Assembly (NCBI GenBank): GCA_020250125.1
Contig: JADCEL010000021.1
Location: forward strand, 1 to 64,000
DNA: 64,000 bases
Direction of reading: 5' to 3'
DNA from: Rhodobacter sp.
GTDB taxonomy: Bacteria > Pseudomonadota > Alphaproteobacteria > Rhodobacterales > Rhodobacteraceae
The number at the start of each line of letters is the position of its first letter. Positions within the stretch are counted from its first letter, which is position 1. This document shows positions 15,994 through 24,347 of the stretch, in pieces. Made by a program: the position numbers and the translations under genes. The notes beneath the pieces were generated by a model. That model ran no database searches. It saw nothing but the letters and a program-made list of their open reading frames with translations, and was not told the DNA's origin.

Positions 15994-17901
15994 ATGAAAA
16001 CGCTGGATGTCATCACCATTGGCCGGTCCTCGGTTGATCTTTACGGCGCGCAGGTGGGCGGGCGTCTGGAAGACATGGGGTCGTTTCAGAAATATGTCGG
16101 TGGATCGCCGACCAACATGGCGACGGGCACGGCGCGGCTGGGCCTGAAATCGGCGCTGATCACCCGCGTCGGCGACGAGCATATGGGCCGCTTTCTGCGC
16201 GAGGAACTGGCGCGGGAAGGCGTGGATGTGCGCGGTGTCAAGACCGACCCCGAACGTCTGACGGCGCTGGTGCTGCTGGGCATCCGCGACGACAAGCGGT
16301 TTCCGCTGATCTTCTACCGCGAAAACTGTGCGGACATGGCGCTGTGCGAAGACGATATCGAGGAGTCGTTCATCGCCCAGGCGCGGGCCGTGGTGGCGAC
16401 GGGCACCCATCTGTCACACAGCCGCACCGAAGCCGCCGTGCTGAAGGCGCTGCATCTGGCGCGCAAACATGGCGCGCAGACCGCGCTCGACATCGATTAT
16501 CGCCCCAACCTCTGGGGGCTGGCCGGGCATGGCGATGGCGAAAGCCGCTTTATCGAAAGCGCCGCCGTGACCGGGCGGCTGCAATCGACGCTGCATCTCT
16601 TTGACCTGATCGTCGGGACCGAAGAAGAATTCCATATTACCGGTGGCACGACCGACACCATCGCGGCGCTGCGGGCGGTGCGGGCGATCACGCCGGCGGT
16701 CCTGGTCTGCAAGCGCGGCCCGATGGGGGCCTCTGCCTTTGCCGGTGCCATCCCCGACACCCTGGATCAGGGTGAAGCCGGGCCGGGATTTCCTGTCGAG
16801 GTGTTCAACGTGCTGGGGGCGGGCGACGGCTTCATGTCCGGTCTGATCAAGGGCTGGCTGGATGGTGAACCCTGGCCGGTTGCGCTGACCTATGCCAATG
16901 CCTGCGGTGCCTTCGCCGTCAGCCGCCACGGCTGCACCCCGGCCTATCCCAGCCTGCAAGAGCTGCACTTCTTCCTTGAGCGCGGCGTCAAGGTGCCCGC
17001 CCTGCGCAAGGATGCGGCGCTGGAGCAGATGCACTGGGCCACGACCCGCACCAGGGACTGGCCCGACATGCGCGTTTTCGCCTTTGACCACCGGATGCAG
17101 CTGGAGGCGATGGACGGGGCCACCCCGGAAAAAATCGGGGCGTTCAAGCTGCTGTGCCTGGAATCGGCGCTGCAGGTATCGGGCGGAAAGGGCGGGCACG
17201 GTATTCTGTGCGACAGCCGCCTTGGACGCCAGGCGCTTTACGCCGCCGCCGGGACCGGACTTTGGATTGCGCGGCCCGTGGAATGGCCCGGATCGCGGCC
17301 CCTGACCCTGGAGCCCGAGATTGGGCCGGATTGCGGCGGGCTTTCGGAATGGCCGCTGGATCATGTGGTCAAGGTGCTGTGCTTCTATCACCCCGGCGAC
17401 ACGGCCGAGATGAAGGCCGGGCAAGAGGCGGTGGTAACGCGCCTGTTCCATGCCGCGCGCCGCAACCGGCTGGAACTGCTGCTGGAGATTATCCCGTCCA
17501 AGGTCGGCCCTGTCACCGACAGCACATCGGCCGAGGTGATCCAGCGCTTTTACGACATCGGGGTCTTCCCCGACTGGTGGAAGCTGGAGCCTTTTGCCAC
17601 CGATGCCGCCTGGTCCAATGCCTGCGCGGCGATCATGCGCAATGATCCCTACACGCGCGGCGTGGTCGTGCTGGGGCTGGATGCGGCAGAGTCCGCACTG
17701 GCGGCCTCGCTGGCCCTTGCGGCCCGGCATGACCTTGTGAAAGGCTTCGCCGTGGGCCGCACGATCTTTGCCGATGCGGCCCGCGCCTGGCTTGGCGGGC
17801 AGATCACCGATGCCGTGGCGGTGACGATGATGGCAGAGCGGTATCAGCGGCTGTGCTCGATCTGGGACGGGGCGCGCGGACAAGGGGGACTGACAGCATG
17901 A
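15994..17901 (+). CDS. iolC: Bifunctional 5-dehydro-2-deoxygluconokinase / DUF2090 (IolC-IolJ-like)
   Basis: This 635-residue protein joins a PfkB sugar kinase (about 1-330; GGSPTNMATG and the catalytic NVLGAGDGFMSGL) to a C-terminal DUF2090 domain (about 340-635) related to the IolJ-type aldolase fold. The kinase phosphorylates 2-deoxy-5-keto-gluconate; the second domain may cleave the product to dihydroxyacetone phosphate and malonate semialdehyde. The fused form is common in proteobacteria. I chose ATG 15994, with GGGGAGAG upstream, rather than the frame opening at 15952. It overlaps iolD by ATGA. Confidence 0.92.
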   Translation: MKTLDVITIGRSSVDLYGAQVGGRLEDMGSFQKYVGGSPTNMATGTARLGLKSALITRVGDEHMGRFLREELAREGVDVRGVKTDPERLTALVLLGIRDDKRFPLIFYRENCADMALCEDDIEESFIAQARAVVATGTHLSHSRTEAAVLKALHLARKHGAQTALDIDYRPNLWGLAGHGDGESRFIESAAVTGRLQSTLHLFDLIVGTEEEFHITGGTTDTIAALRAVRAITPAVLVCKRGPMGASAFAGAIPDTLDQGEAGPGFPVEVFNVLGAGDGFMSGLIKGWLDGEPWPVALTYANACGAFAVSRHGCTPAYPSLQELHFFLERGVKVPALRKDAALEQMHWATTRTRDWPDMRVFAFDHRMQLEAMDGATPEKIGAFKLLCLESALQVSGGKGGHGILCDSRLGRQALYAAAGTGLWIARPVEWPGSRPLTLEPEIGPDCGGLSEWPLDHVVKVLCFYHPGDTAEMKAGQEAVVTRLFHAARRNRLELLLEIIPSKVGPVTDSTSAEVIQRFYDIGVFPDWWKLEPFATDAAWSNACAAIMRNDPYTRGVVVLGLDAAESALAASLALAARHDLVKGFAVGRTIFADAARAWLGGQITDAVAVTMMAERYQRLCSIWDGARGQGGLTA

Positions 17902-19727
17902 CGACAATCCGGCTTACCGCCGCGCAGGCGATGATGCGCTGGCTGACGATGCAGGAAACCGAAGACGGCGGGCGCTTTATCGAAGGTGTCTGGGCGATCT
18001 TCGGGCATGGCAATGTGGCCGGTATCGGCGAGGCGCTGTATGGTGTCAGGGATGCGCTGCCAACCTGGCGGGGACATAATGAACAGACCATGGCGCATTG
18101 CGCCATTGCCTATGCCAAGGCCGCAAAGCGCCGCCGGGCCATGGCGGTGACAACCTCGATCGGCCCCGGCGCGCTGAACATGGTCACGGCGGCGGCGCTG
18201 GCCCATGTCAACCGCCTTCCGGTGCTGCTGATCCCCGGCGATGTCTTTGCCAACCGCGCGCCCGACCCGGTGTTGCAGCAGATCGAGGTGTTTGGCGACG
18301 GCACGGTCACGGCGAATGACTGTTTCCGCCCCGTGTCGCGCTATTTCGACCGGATCACCCGGCCCGAACAGCTGCTGACAGCTCTTCCCCGCGCCCTGCG
18401 GGTGATGACGGACCCGGCCGAGGCCGGGCCGGTGACGCTGGCCTTCTGCCAGGATGTGCAGGCCGAGGCCTTTGACTGGCCGGAAAGCTTCTTTGCGCCG
18501 AAAATCTGGCGCTTTCGCCGGCCCGGGGCGGATGCAGGGGAACTCGCCACGGCGATTGCCGCGATCCGGGCGGCACGGCACCCCGTTATCGTGGCAGGCG
18601 GCGGCGTGATTTATTCGCAGGCGGAAGCAGAGCTTGCCGCCTTTGCCAGCGCGCATGACATTCCGGTGGTGGAAACCCAGGCGGGGAAATCCGCGTTGGG
18701 GCATGACCACCCGCTGAACTTCGGGCCTGTCGGTGTGACCGGCGCATCATCGGCCAATCTTGTCTGTGAGTCCGCCGATCTGGTGATCGGGGTTGGCACG
18801 CGGTTTCAGGATTTCACCACCGGGTCCTGGTCGCTGTTCAAGAATCCGGCGCGCAAGCTGCTGTCGATCAACGTCCAGGCCCATGATGCCTGCAAGCATG
18901 GCGCAATCAACCTTGTGTCAGATGCAAAGGTCGCGCTGCAAGCCATTGGCAAAGCTTTGGGATCGCAGAAATTCAAGGCACCGAACGCCGGCCTGCGCCG
19001 CGACTGGTTCGCCGCAACGGCCGCCGTCAAGGCCGCCCCGGCCAAGGGCAATGCCCTGCCGACCGACATGCAGGTGATTGGGGCGGTGCAGCGCGCGGCG
19101 GGGCCGAAGACGCTTGTCATGGGGGCCGCCGGCACCATGCCGGGGGAGCTGCACAAGCTTTGGGATGCCGCGCCCGGCGGCTATCACATGGAATACGGCT
19201 TTTCCTGCATGGGGTATGAGATTGCCGGGGCGCTTGGCATCAAGATGGCGCGGCCCGAGGCCGATGTGGTCTGCATGCTGGGCGACGGCAGTTACATGAT
19301 GGCCAATTCCGAACTGGCGACGGCCGTCATGATGGGCATTGGCTTTACCGTGGTGCTGACCGACAACCGGGGCTACGGCTGCATCAACCGCCTGCAACGC
19401 GGCACGGGCGGGGCACCGTTCAACAACCTGCTGGATCAGTCCCATCACGTGAACCCATCTGCCATCGACTTTGTCGCCCATGCCGCCAGCATGGGGGCAA
19501 GGGCGGTTAAGGCAAAGGATATCAAGACGCTGGAGGCAGAACTTGTTGCGGCCAGGGGGGCAGACCGGCCGGTGGTGATCGTGATCGACACCGATCCTGT
19601 GCCCTTTACCGAAGCGGGCGGGTCGTGGTGGGACGTGGCCGTGCCCCAGGTCAGCACGCGCCCCGCCGTGCGGGCTGCCCGCACGGCCTATGAGACGGCC
19701 CTGAAAACACAACGCCTTGCTGACTGA
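17898..19727 (+). CDS. iolD: 3D-(3,5/4)-trihydroxycyclohexane-1,2-dione hydrolase
   Basis: This 609-residue thiamine-diphosphate enzyme opens the ring of the inositol-derived diketone to give 5-deoxyglucuronate. It has the three-domain acetolactate-synthase fold; the ThDP motif begins at LGDGSYMMANSELATAV and ends near DNRGYGCINRLQ. The early TTIRLTAAQAMMRWL segment is typical of IolD. The ATG at 17898 overlaps the iolC stop by 4 nt and is the only start that fits the family N-terminus. It lies 15 nt from iolE, in one operon. Confidence 0.95.
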   Translation: MTTIRLTAAQAMMRWLTMQETEDGGRFIEGVWAIFGHGNVAGIGEALYGVRDALPTWRGHNEQTMAHCAIAYAKAAKRRRAMAVTTSIGPGALNMVTAAALAHVNRLPVLLIPGDVFANRAPDPVLQQIEVFGDGTVTANDCFRPVSRYFDRITRPEQLLTALPRALRVMTDPAEAGPVTLAFCQDVQAEAFDWPESFFAPKIWRFRRPGADAGELATAIAAIRAARHPVIVAGGGVIYSQAEAELAAFASAHDIPVVETQAGKSALGHDHPLNFGPVGVTGASSANLVCESADLVIGVGTRFQDFTTGSWSLFKNPARKLLSINVQAHDACKHGAINLVSDAKVALQAIGKALGSQKFKAPNAGLRRDWFAATAAVKAAPAKGNALPTDMQVIGAVQRAAGPKTLVMGAAGTMPGELHKLWDAAPGGYHMEYGFSCMGYEIAGALGIKMARPEADVVCMLGDGSYMMANSELATAVMMGIGFTVVLTDNRGYGCINRLQRGTGGAPFNNLLDQSHHVNPSAIDFVAHAASMGARAVKAKDIKTLEAELVAARGADRPVVIVIDTDPVPFTEAGGSWWDVAVPQVSTRPAVRAARTAYETALKTQRLAD

Positions 19728-19742
19728 ACTTCGGGGAAGACA

Positions 19743-20639
19743 ATGATCCTGTACGGAACCAATCCAATCGCCTGGTCGAATGATGACGACCAGACCCTGG
19801 GCGCGCAGATCACGCTGGAGCAATGCCTGGACGAGGCTGCAAGGATCGGCTTTGATGGCATTGAAAAGGGGCATAAATTTCCGACGACGGTTGAAGGGCT
19901 GAAGGCGGTGCTTGACCCGCGCGGGTTGCGCTTTGTCTCTGGCTGGCATTCCACCAACCTGCTGGTGAACAGCCTCGACAATGAAAAGGCGGCGATGCAG
20001 CCGTTTCTTGATGTTCTCAAGGGCATGGGCTGCTCTGTCATCATCGTCTGTGAAACTTCGAATGCCGTTCACGGCAATGACGCCGTGGCGGTGAACGACA
20101 GGCCCCGTCTGGCCGATGACCGCTGGGCGGCCTTCGGTGCGGATATCGAGGCGCTGGCGCAGTTTGCCGCCACCCAAGGCATCACCCTGGTCTATCACCA
20201 CCACATGGGCACCATCGTGGAGACGGAAGCCGAGATTGACCGCCTGATGGCGGTCACCGGCCCCGCCACGCATCTGCTGCTGGATACCGGGCACTGCTGG
20301 TTCGGCGGCGGCGACCCGGCGCGGCTGGCGCGCCGCCACATGGGCCGGGTGGCTCATGTCCATGCCAAGAACGTGCGTCCCGCGATCATGGCAGAGGTCC
20401 GCGATCAGGGGCTGAGCTTTCTGGAAGGCGTGCGGCGCGGCGTCTTCACCGTGCCGGGCGACAGCGAAGGCGGGGTGGACTTTGCGCCGGTGCTGAAGAC
20501 GGCGGCAGAACATGGCTATTCCGGCTGGCTGGTGATCGAGGCCGAACAGGACGCCGCCCTGCGCAACCCGTTCCAGTATCAAAGCCTTGGCCTGAATAGC
20601 CTGAAGGCGATGGCGCGCGACACCGGACTGGACCGCTGA
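19743..20639 (+). CDS. iolE: Myo-inosose-2 dehydratase
   Basis: This 298-residue TIM-barrel enzyme of the xylose-isomerase-like family dehydrates 2-keto-myo-inositol (scyllo-inosose), the second step of inositol breakdown. It opens [13 protein letters not shown] as IolE proteins do and keeps the metal-site pattern around [24 protein letters not shown] and VHAKNVR. A GGGGAAG ribosome-binding site precedes ATG 19743. A hairpin plus repeat element separates it from iolB, the only notable interruption in the operon. The first pathway enzyme, inositol 2-dehydrogenase, is not in this window. Confidence 0.94.
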   Translation: MILYGTNPIAWSNDDDQTLGAQITLEQCLDEAARIGFDGIEKGHKFPTTVEGLKAVLDPRGLRFVSGWHSTNLLVNSLDNEKAAMQPFLDVLKGMGCSVIIVCETSNAVHGNDAVAVNDRPRLADDRWAAFGADIEALAQFAATQGITLVYHHHMGTIVETEAEIDRLMAVTGPATHLLLDTGHCWFGGGDPARLARRHMGRVAHVHAKNVRPAIMAEVRDQGLSFLEGVRRGVFTVPGDSEGGVDFAPVLKTAAEHGYSGWLVIEAEQDAALRNPFQYQSLGLNSLKAMARDTGLDR

Positions 20640-20648
20640 GACCACCGC

Positions 20649-20697
20649 CCGGGGGCGTTGCCCCCGGACCCCCAGGATATTTGTGAACAGAAAATGG
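20649..20697 (+). repeat. Hairpin plus A/T-rich intergenic repeat between iolE and iolB
   Basis: An 8-bp stem CCGGGGGC-GTT-GCCCCCGG (20649-20667) is followed by ACCCCCA and then a 22-nt motif at 20675-20696 that ends TGAACAGAAAATG. The motif recurs, in sense after the upstream gene, at 54282-54303 and, inverted, at 54325-54346. It ends right at the iolB ribosome-binding site (GGAG). Confidence 0.7.
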
Positions 20698-20707
20698 AGC
20701 GGGCGGG

Positions 20708-21520
20708 ATGACGGACCTTCTGAGAAAGCCCTCGGGGACCCATGGCAAGGTGCATGACATCAGCCCGGAAGGCGCGGGCTGGGGCTATGTCGGCTTCACC
20801 CTGTACCGGCTGGCACCGGGGGACCGGGTGGCGGAAGCCACCGGCGCGCGTGAGGTGATTCTGGTGCTGGTCGAGGGCAAGGCGCACGTCACCGGCGGCG
20901 GCACCGACTTTGGCGTTCTGGGCGACCGGATGGATGTGTTCGAAAAGACGCCGCCGCATTGCCTGTACCTGCCCAATGGCACCGACTGGACGGCCGAGGC
21001 GACCACGCCCTGCACCCTGGCGGTCTGTTCCGCGCCCGGCCACGGCGGGCATGGACCGCGCCGCATCGGACCTGAGGGGATCGTGCTGACCCCGCGCGGG
21101 CAGGGGGCCAACACGCGCCACATCAACAATATCGCGATGGAGGCGCAGGACTGGTGCGACAGCCTGCTGGTGACCGAAGTCTTCACGCCGGCCGGCAACT
21201 GGTCATCCTACCCGCCGCACCGGCATGACGAGGATGACTTTCCCCGCATGACTTATCTGGAGGAGACCTATTATCACCGGCTCAACCCCGCGCAGGGCTA
21301 TGGGGTGCAGCGGGTCTATACCGGGGATGGGGCGCTTGACGAAACCATGACGGTGAAAAACCATGACGTGGTGCTGGTGCCAAAGGGCCATCATCCCTGC
21401 GCTGCCCCCTATGGCTACGAGATGTATTACCTGAACGTCATGGCGGGGCCGGTCCGCAAGTGGCGCTTTCAGAACGATCCCGATCATGACTGGATCTGGC
21501 GGCGCGACAATCCGGCTTGA
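20708..21520 (+). CDS. iolB: 5-deoxy-glucuronate isomerase
   Basis: This 270-residue bicupin isomerises 5-deoxyglucuronate to 2-deoxy-5-keto-gluconate, the substrate of IolC. The second cupin carries the metal-binding pattern NWSSYPPHRHDEDDFPRMTYLEE, with the conserved histidines and acids (quoted in part: PPHRHDEDD, LEETYYHR). The length is typical. GGAG about 8 nt upstream supports ATG 20708. It completes an iolC-D-E-B operon; iolA and the dehydrogenase genes must lie elsewhere. Confidence 0.94.
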   Translation: MTDLLRKPSGTHGKVHDISPEGAGWGYVGFTLYRLAPGDRVAEATGAREVILVLVEGKAHVTGGGTDFGVLGDRMDVFEKTPPHCLYLPNGTDWTAEATTPCTLAVCSAPGHGGHGPRRIGPEGIVLTPRGQGANTRHINNIAMEAQDWCDSLLVTEVFTPAGNWSSYPPHRHDEDDFPRMTYLEETYYHRLNPAQGYGVQRVYTGDGALDETMTVKNHDVVLVPKGHHPCAAPYGYEMYYLNVMAGPVRKWRFQNDPDHDWIWRRDNPA

Positions 21521-21566
21521 GGGGGCGGGCGGCGCGTGTCACCAAGGCGGGCGAAGGAGAGCCTGC

Positions 21567-22754
21567 ATGAGTGATGACATCCCCGCCAACCTTGTCCGCC
21601 GCACCCCGTGGCCTGCCAGTGTCAGCCGCGCGGTGGGCACGCCGCTGCAACCTTCGGTGGTTTATGCGTCGCAAACGCCGGATCAGCTTGACCTGCAGTA
21701 TCAGGGGCAGGTCAAGGGCTATACCTATGCCCGCGAAGGGCATCCCAATGCCGAGGTGCTGGCGGCCAAGATCGATGCGCTGGAAGGGGCCGCAGGCGGG
21801 CTGATTGTCGGCTCGGGCATGGCGGCGGTGACGGCGGCGCTGATGGGCCTGCTGGGTGCCGGCGATCACGTGATCGGGGGCGATCAGCTTTATGGCCGCT
21901 CCTTGCGGCTGATGGCGCAGGACCTGGGCCGGTTCGGCATTGCCAGCTCGCTGGCTGATCCGACCGATGTCGGGGCGGTTGCGGCGGCGGTCCGGCCAGA
22001 GACGAAGATGATCCTGGTCGAGGTGGTGTCGAACCCGACCCTGCGCGTGGCGGACCTGAAGGGCATCGCGCGGCTTGCGAAAGACCGCGGCATCCTTCTG
22101 GCGGTGGACAGCACCTTTTCCACGCCGCGCGCCTGCCGCCCGCTGGAGCATGGCGCGGATATCGTCATCCATTCCGTGACCAAGCTGCTGGCCGGGCATT
22201 CCGACGTGACGCTGGGCTATGTGGCCGCCCGCGATGGCGCGCACCGCAGGGCGATCCATGATTTCGCGGTGACGCTGGGCCTGACGCCCAGCCCCTTTGA
22301 CTGCTGGCTGGCGGAGCGGGGCCTGTATTCCTTTCATCTGCGCTATGACCGGGCGGAAGAGAACGCGGCACGGCTGGCCGACCATCTGGCGGGGCTTGCC
22401 GGGGTGAAGCGGGTGCTTTACCCGCTGCGTCCTGACCACCCCGATCACAACCGCGCGGCAGACCTTCTGGGACGGCGGGGCGGTAACATCTTGTCCTTTG
22501 AACTCGACGGCGGGCGGTCTGCCGCCAATGCCCTGACGCGGGCGATGCCGGATGTGGCCTTTGCGCCGACGCTGGGCGATGTCGGCACCACGCTGTCGCA
22601 CCCGGCAACCAGTTCGCACCGGGCGATGACGCCGCAGGCGCGGGCGGCGCTGGGGATATCCGAAGGGTTCTTCCGCGTGTCGGTCGGGGTGGAGGATGTG
22701 GGCCTGCTGCTGCGCGATTTCACGGCAGGCGTTGCCGCAGCCCAAGGGGCCTAG
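21567..22754 (+). CDS. Cys/Met-metabolism PLP-dependent enzyme
   Basis: This 395-residue fold-type I enzyme belongs to the cystathionine gamma-synthase/gamma-lyase/methionine gamma-lyase family. The PLP lysine is Lys206 in IHSVTKLLAGHSD, preceded by the conserved AVDSTFSTP; the YTYAREGHPN and GSGMAAVTAAL segments are also family features. The precise reaction is unclear. It starts 46 nt after iolB with a strong AAGGAG site and may be read through from the iol operon, but inositol catabolism needs no such enzyme. The frame is open to 21486, but that part overlaps iolB and is not coding. Confidence 0.85.
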   Translation: MSDDIPANLVRRTPWPASVSRAVGTPLQPSVVYASQTPDQLDLQYQGQVKGYTYAREGHPNAEVLAAKIDALEGAAGGLIVGSGMAAVTAALMGLLGAGDHVIGGDQLYGRSLRLMAQDLGRFGIASSLADPTDVGAVAAAVRPETKMILVEVVSNPTLRVADLKGIARLAKDRGILLAVDSTFSTPRACRPLEHGADIVIHSVTKLLAGHSDVTLGYVAARDGAHRRAIHDFAVTLGLTPSPFDCWLAERGLYSFHLRYDRAEENAARLADHLAGLAGVKRVLYPLRPDHPDHNRAADLLGRRGGNILSFELDGGRSAANALTRAMPDVAFAPTLGDVGTTLSHPATSSHRAMTPQARAALGISEGFFRVSVGVEDVGLLLRDFTAGVAAAQGA

Positions 22755-22807
22755 GCCCGACGGACCGCGCGGCGGGTCAGGGCGGGCAGCCGGGATCGGG
22801 GGATGGT

Positions 22808-23848
22808 ATGGAGTCTGAACTGACGCGGTCCCTGCTGGCGGCGGTGCCGATTCCGGTCGTGCTGATCGGGCCGGATGATCGGATTGCCGGCATCAGCGGT
22901 GCCGCAACGGCGCTGCTGGGCGACGGGCTGATCGGGCGGCATTACATCATGGCAATGCGCCAGCCGGCGCTGCTGGAGGTGATCGAGGCGACACTGCGTT
23001 TCCGTCAGGCCGGGACCGTGCGGCTGGTGGTGACGGGGCCTGCGCGCGAGCAGACCTTCCGCGTCACCGTCAGCCCGGTGACGGGCGAGGGGCGGGGCGG
23101 TGTTCTGGCCGCGTTTGAAGACATCACCGATGTGGAACAGGCCGGTCAGATGCGCCGCGATTTCGTGGCCAATGTCAGCCACGAGCTGCGCACGCCGCTG
23201 ACCGCGCTTCTGGGCTTTATCGAAACGCTGAAAGGGGCGGCCCGCGATGACCCGGCGGCGCGGGACCGCTTTCTGACCATCATGGAACGCGAGGCCGGGC
23301 GGATGAACCGCCTGGTGCGGGATCTGCTGTCGCTGAGCCGGGTCGAGGCCGAAGAACGCATACGCCCGACCGGGCGGATCGATATTGTCGCCCTGATCAC
23401 TCAGGCCGCCGCCGCGCTGCGCCAGATGACCGAAGGGGCCGGCGTCAGCCTGGCGATCACGGGCGAGAGCGGCCCGGTGATCATCGCGGCGGATGCCGAC
23501 CAGATGACCCAGGTCTTTCACAACCTGATCGAGAACGCGGTGAAATACGGCGGGCCGGGCCGGGCGGTGACGATCCGGGTCAGCCGCGAGGCGCGCGATC
23601 TGTCGCTGCGCGGCCCTGCCGTGCGGATCGACGTGACTGATCAGGGCGAGGGCATTGACCCGATCCACCTGCCGCGCCTGACCGAACGCTTCTACCGGGT
23701 GGACAGCCACCGGTCGCGCGAACAGGGCGGCACCGGCCTTGGCCTGGCGATTGTGAAGCATATCGTGAACCGGCACCGGGGGCGCTTCCGGGTGGAAAGC
23801 ACCCTGGGCGAGGGCAGCACCTTCAGCGTGATCCTGCCTGCGGTGTGA
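22808..23848 (+). CDS. PhoR-like soluble sensor histidine kinase
   Basis: This 346-residue kinase has an N-terminal PAS-like domain (about 8-110), a HisKA domain with phosphoacceptor His125 in ANVSHELRTPL, and an HATPase domain with N box (VFHNLIENAVKYGG), G1 (DVTDQGEGI) and G2 (GGTGLGLAIVKH). It lacks membrane segments. The overall design is that of alphaproteobacterial PhoR. However, pstSCAB, phoU and phoB, which normally follow phoR in this group, are absent; a convergent GNAT gene overlaps its 3' end by 26 nt instead. Its partner response regulator is therefore not evident here. Confidence 0.85.
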   Translation: MESELTRSLLAAVPIPVVLIGPDDRIAGISGAATALLGDGLIGRHYIMAMRQPALLEVIEATLRFRQAGTVRLVVTGPAREQTFRVTVSPVTGEGRGGVLAAFEDITDVEQAGQMRRDFVANVSHELRTPLTALLGFIETLKGAARDDPAARDRFLTIMEREAGRMNRLVRDLLSLSRVEAEERIRPTGRIDIVALITQAAAALRQMTEGAGVSLAITGESGPVIIAADADQMTQVFHNLIENAVKYGGPGRAVTIRVSREARDLSLRGPAVRIDVTDQGEGIDPIHLPRLTERFYRVDSHRSREQGGTGLGLAIVKHIVNRHRGRFRVESTLGEGSTFSVILPAV

Positions 23849-24347
23849 CCGCCGGGGGACAGTCCATGCGATCCAGCGCGAAATACACGGTGTCGCACCA
23901 TTCATCGCGCCACAGCAGGGTCCGCTCTGCCCGGTGGGTTTCGTGGAAGCCAAACCGGGTGAGAAGGGCAATCGACGGGGCATTGCGCGGATCAACTTCG
24001 GCCGTGATCTGCGCGGCGTCATGCGCTGCGAACAAATGCGGGATCAGGGCGGTCAACGCCTCGCCTGCCAGCCCCTTGCCCCAATGGTCAGGGTGCAGGA
24101 TGTAGCCAAGCTCAAGCCTTTGCCACGCCCCGGCCTTGCCGATCACCTGCCCGGCATGTTCAACGATGAAGTCATCGCAATGTTCGGTGATCATCGTCCG
24201 CAGGAAGTCGCGGGTCTGCTCGCGGCTGGCATGTTCGGGGGTGGACCAGTACCGCATCGCCGCCGGGTGCGACAGGACGGCATGCAGCCCGTCCAGGTCC
24301 TGCGCGCAGGCGCGGCGCAGGACAAGGCGCTGCGTGACCAGCCTCAT
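23823..24347 (-). CDS. GNAT family N-acetyltransferase (RimJ/RimL-like)
   Basis: This 174-residue acetyltransferase opens RLVTQRLVLRRACAQDLDGL, as RimJ-type proteins do, and has the acetyl-CoA pyrophosphate loop in LGYILHPDHWGKGLAGEAL. The substrate (protein N-terminus or small molecule) is unknown. The ATG at 24347 overlaps the stop of the penicillin acylase gene by ATGA, so the two are translationally coupled; the longer frame to 24434 lies within the acylase gene. Its 3' end overlaps the convergent kinase gene by 26 nt. Confidence 0.85.
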   Translation of the reverse strand: MRLVTQRLVLRRACAQDLDGLHAVLSHPAAMRYWSTPEHASREQTRDFLRTMITEHCDDFIVEHAGQVIGKAGAWQRLELGYILHPDHWGKGLAGEALTALIPHLFAAHDAAQITAEVDPRNAPSIALLTRFGFHETHRAERTLLWRDEWCDTVYFALDRMDCPPAVTPQAGSR

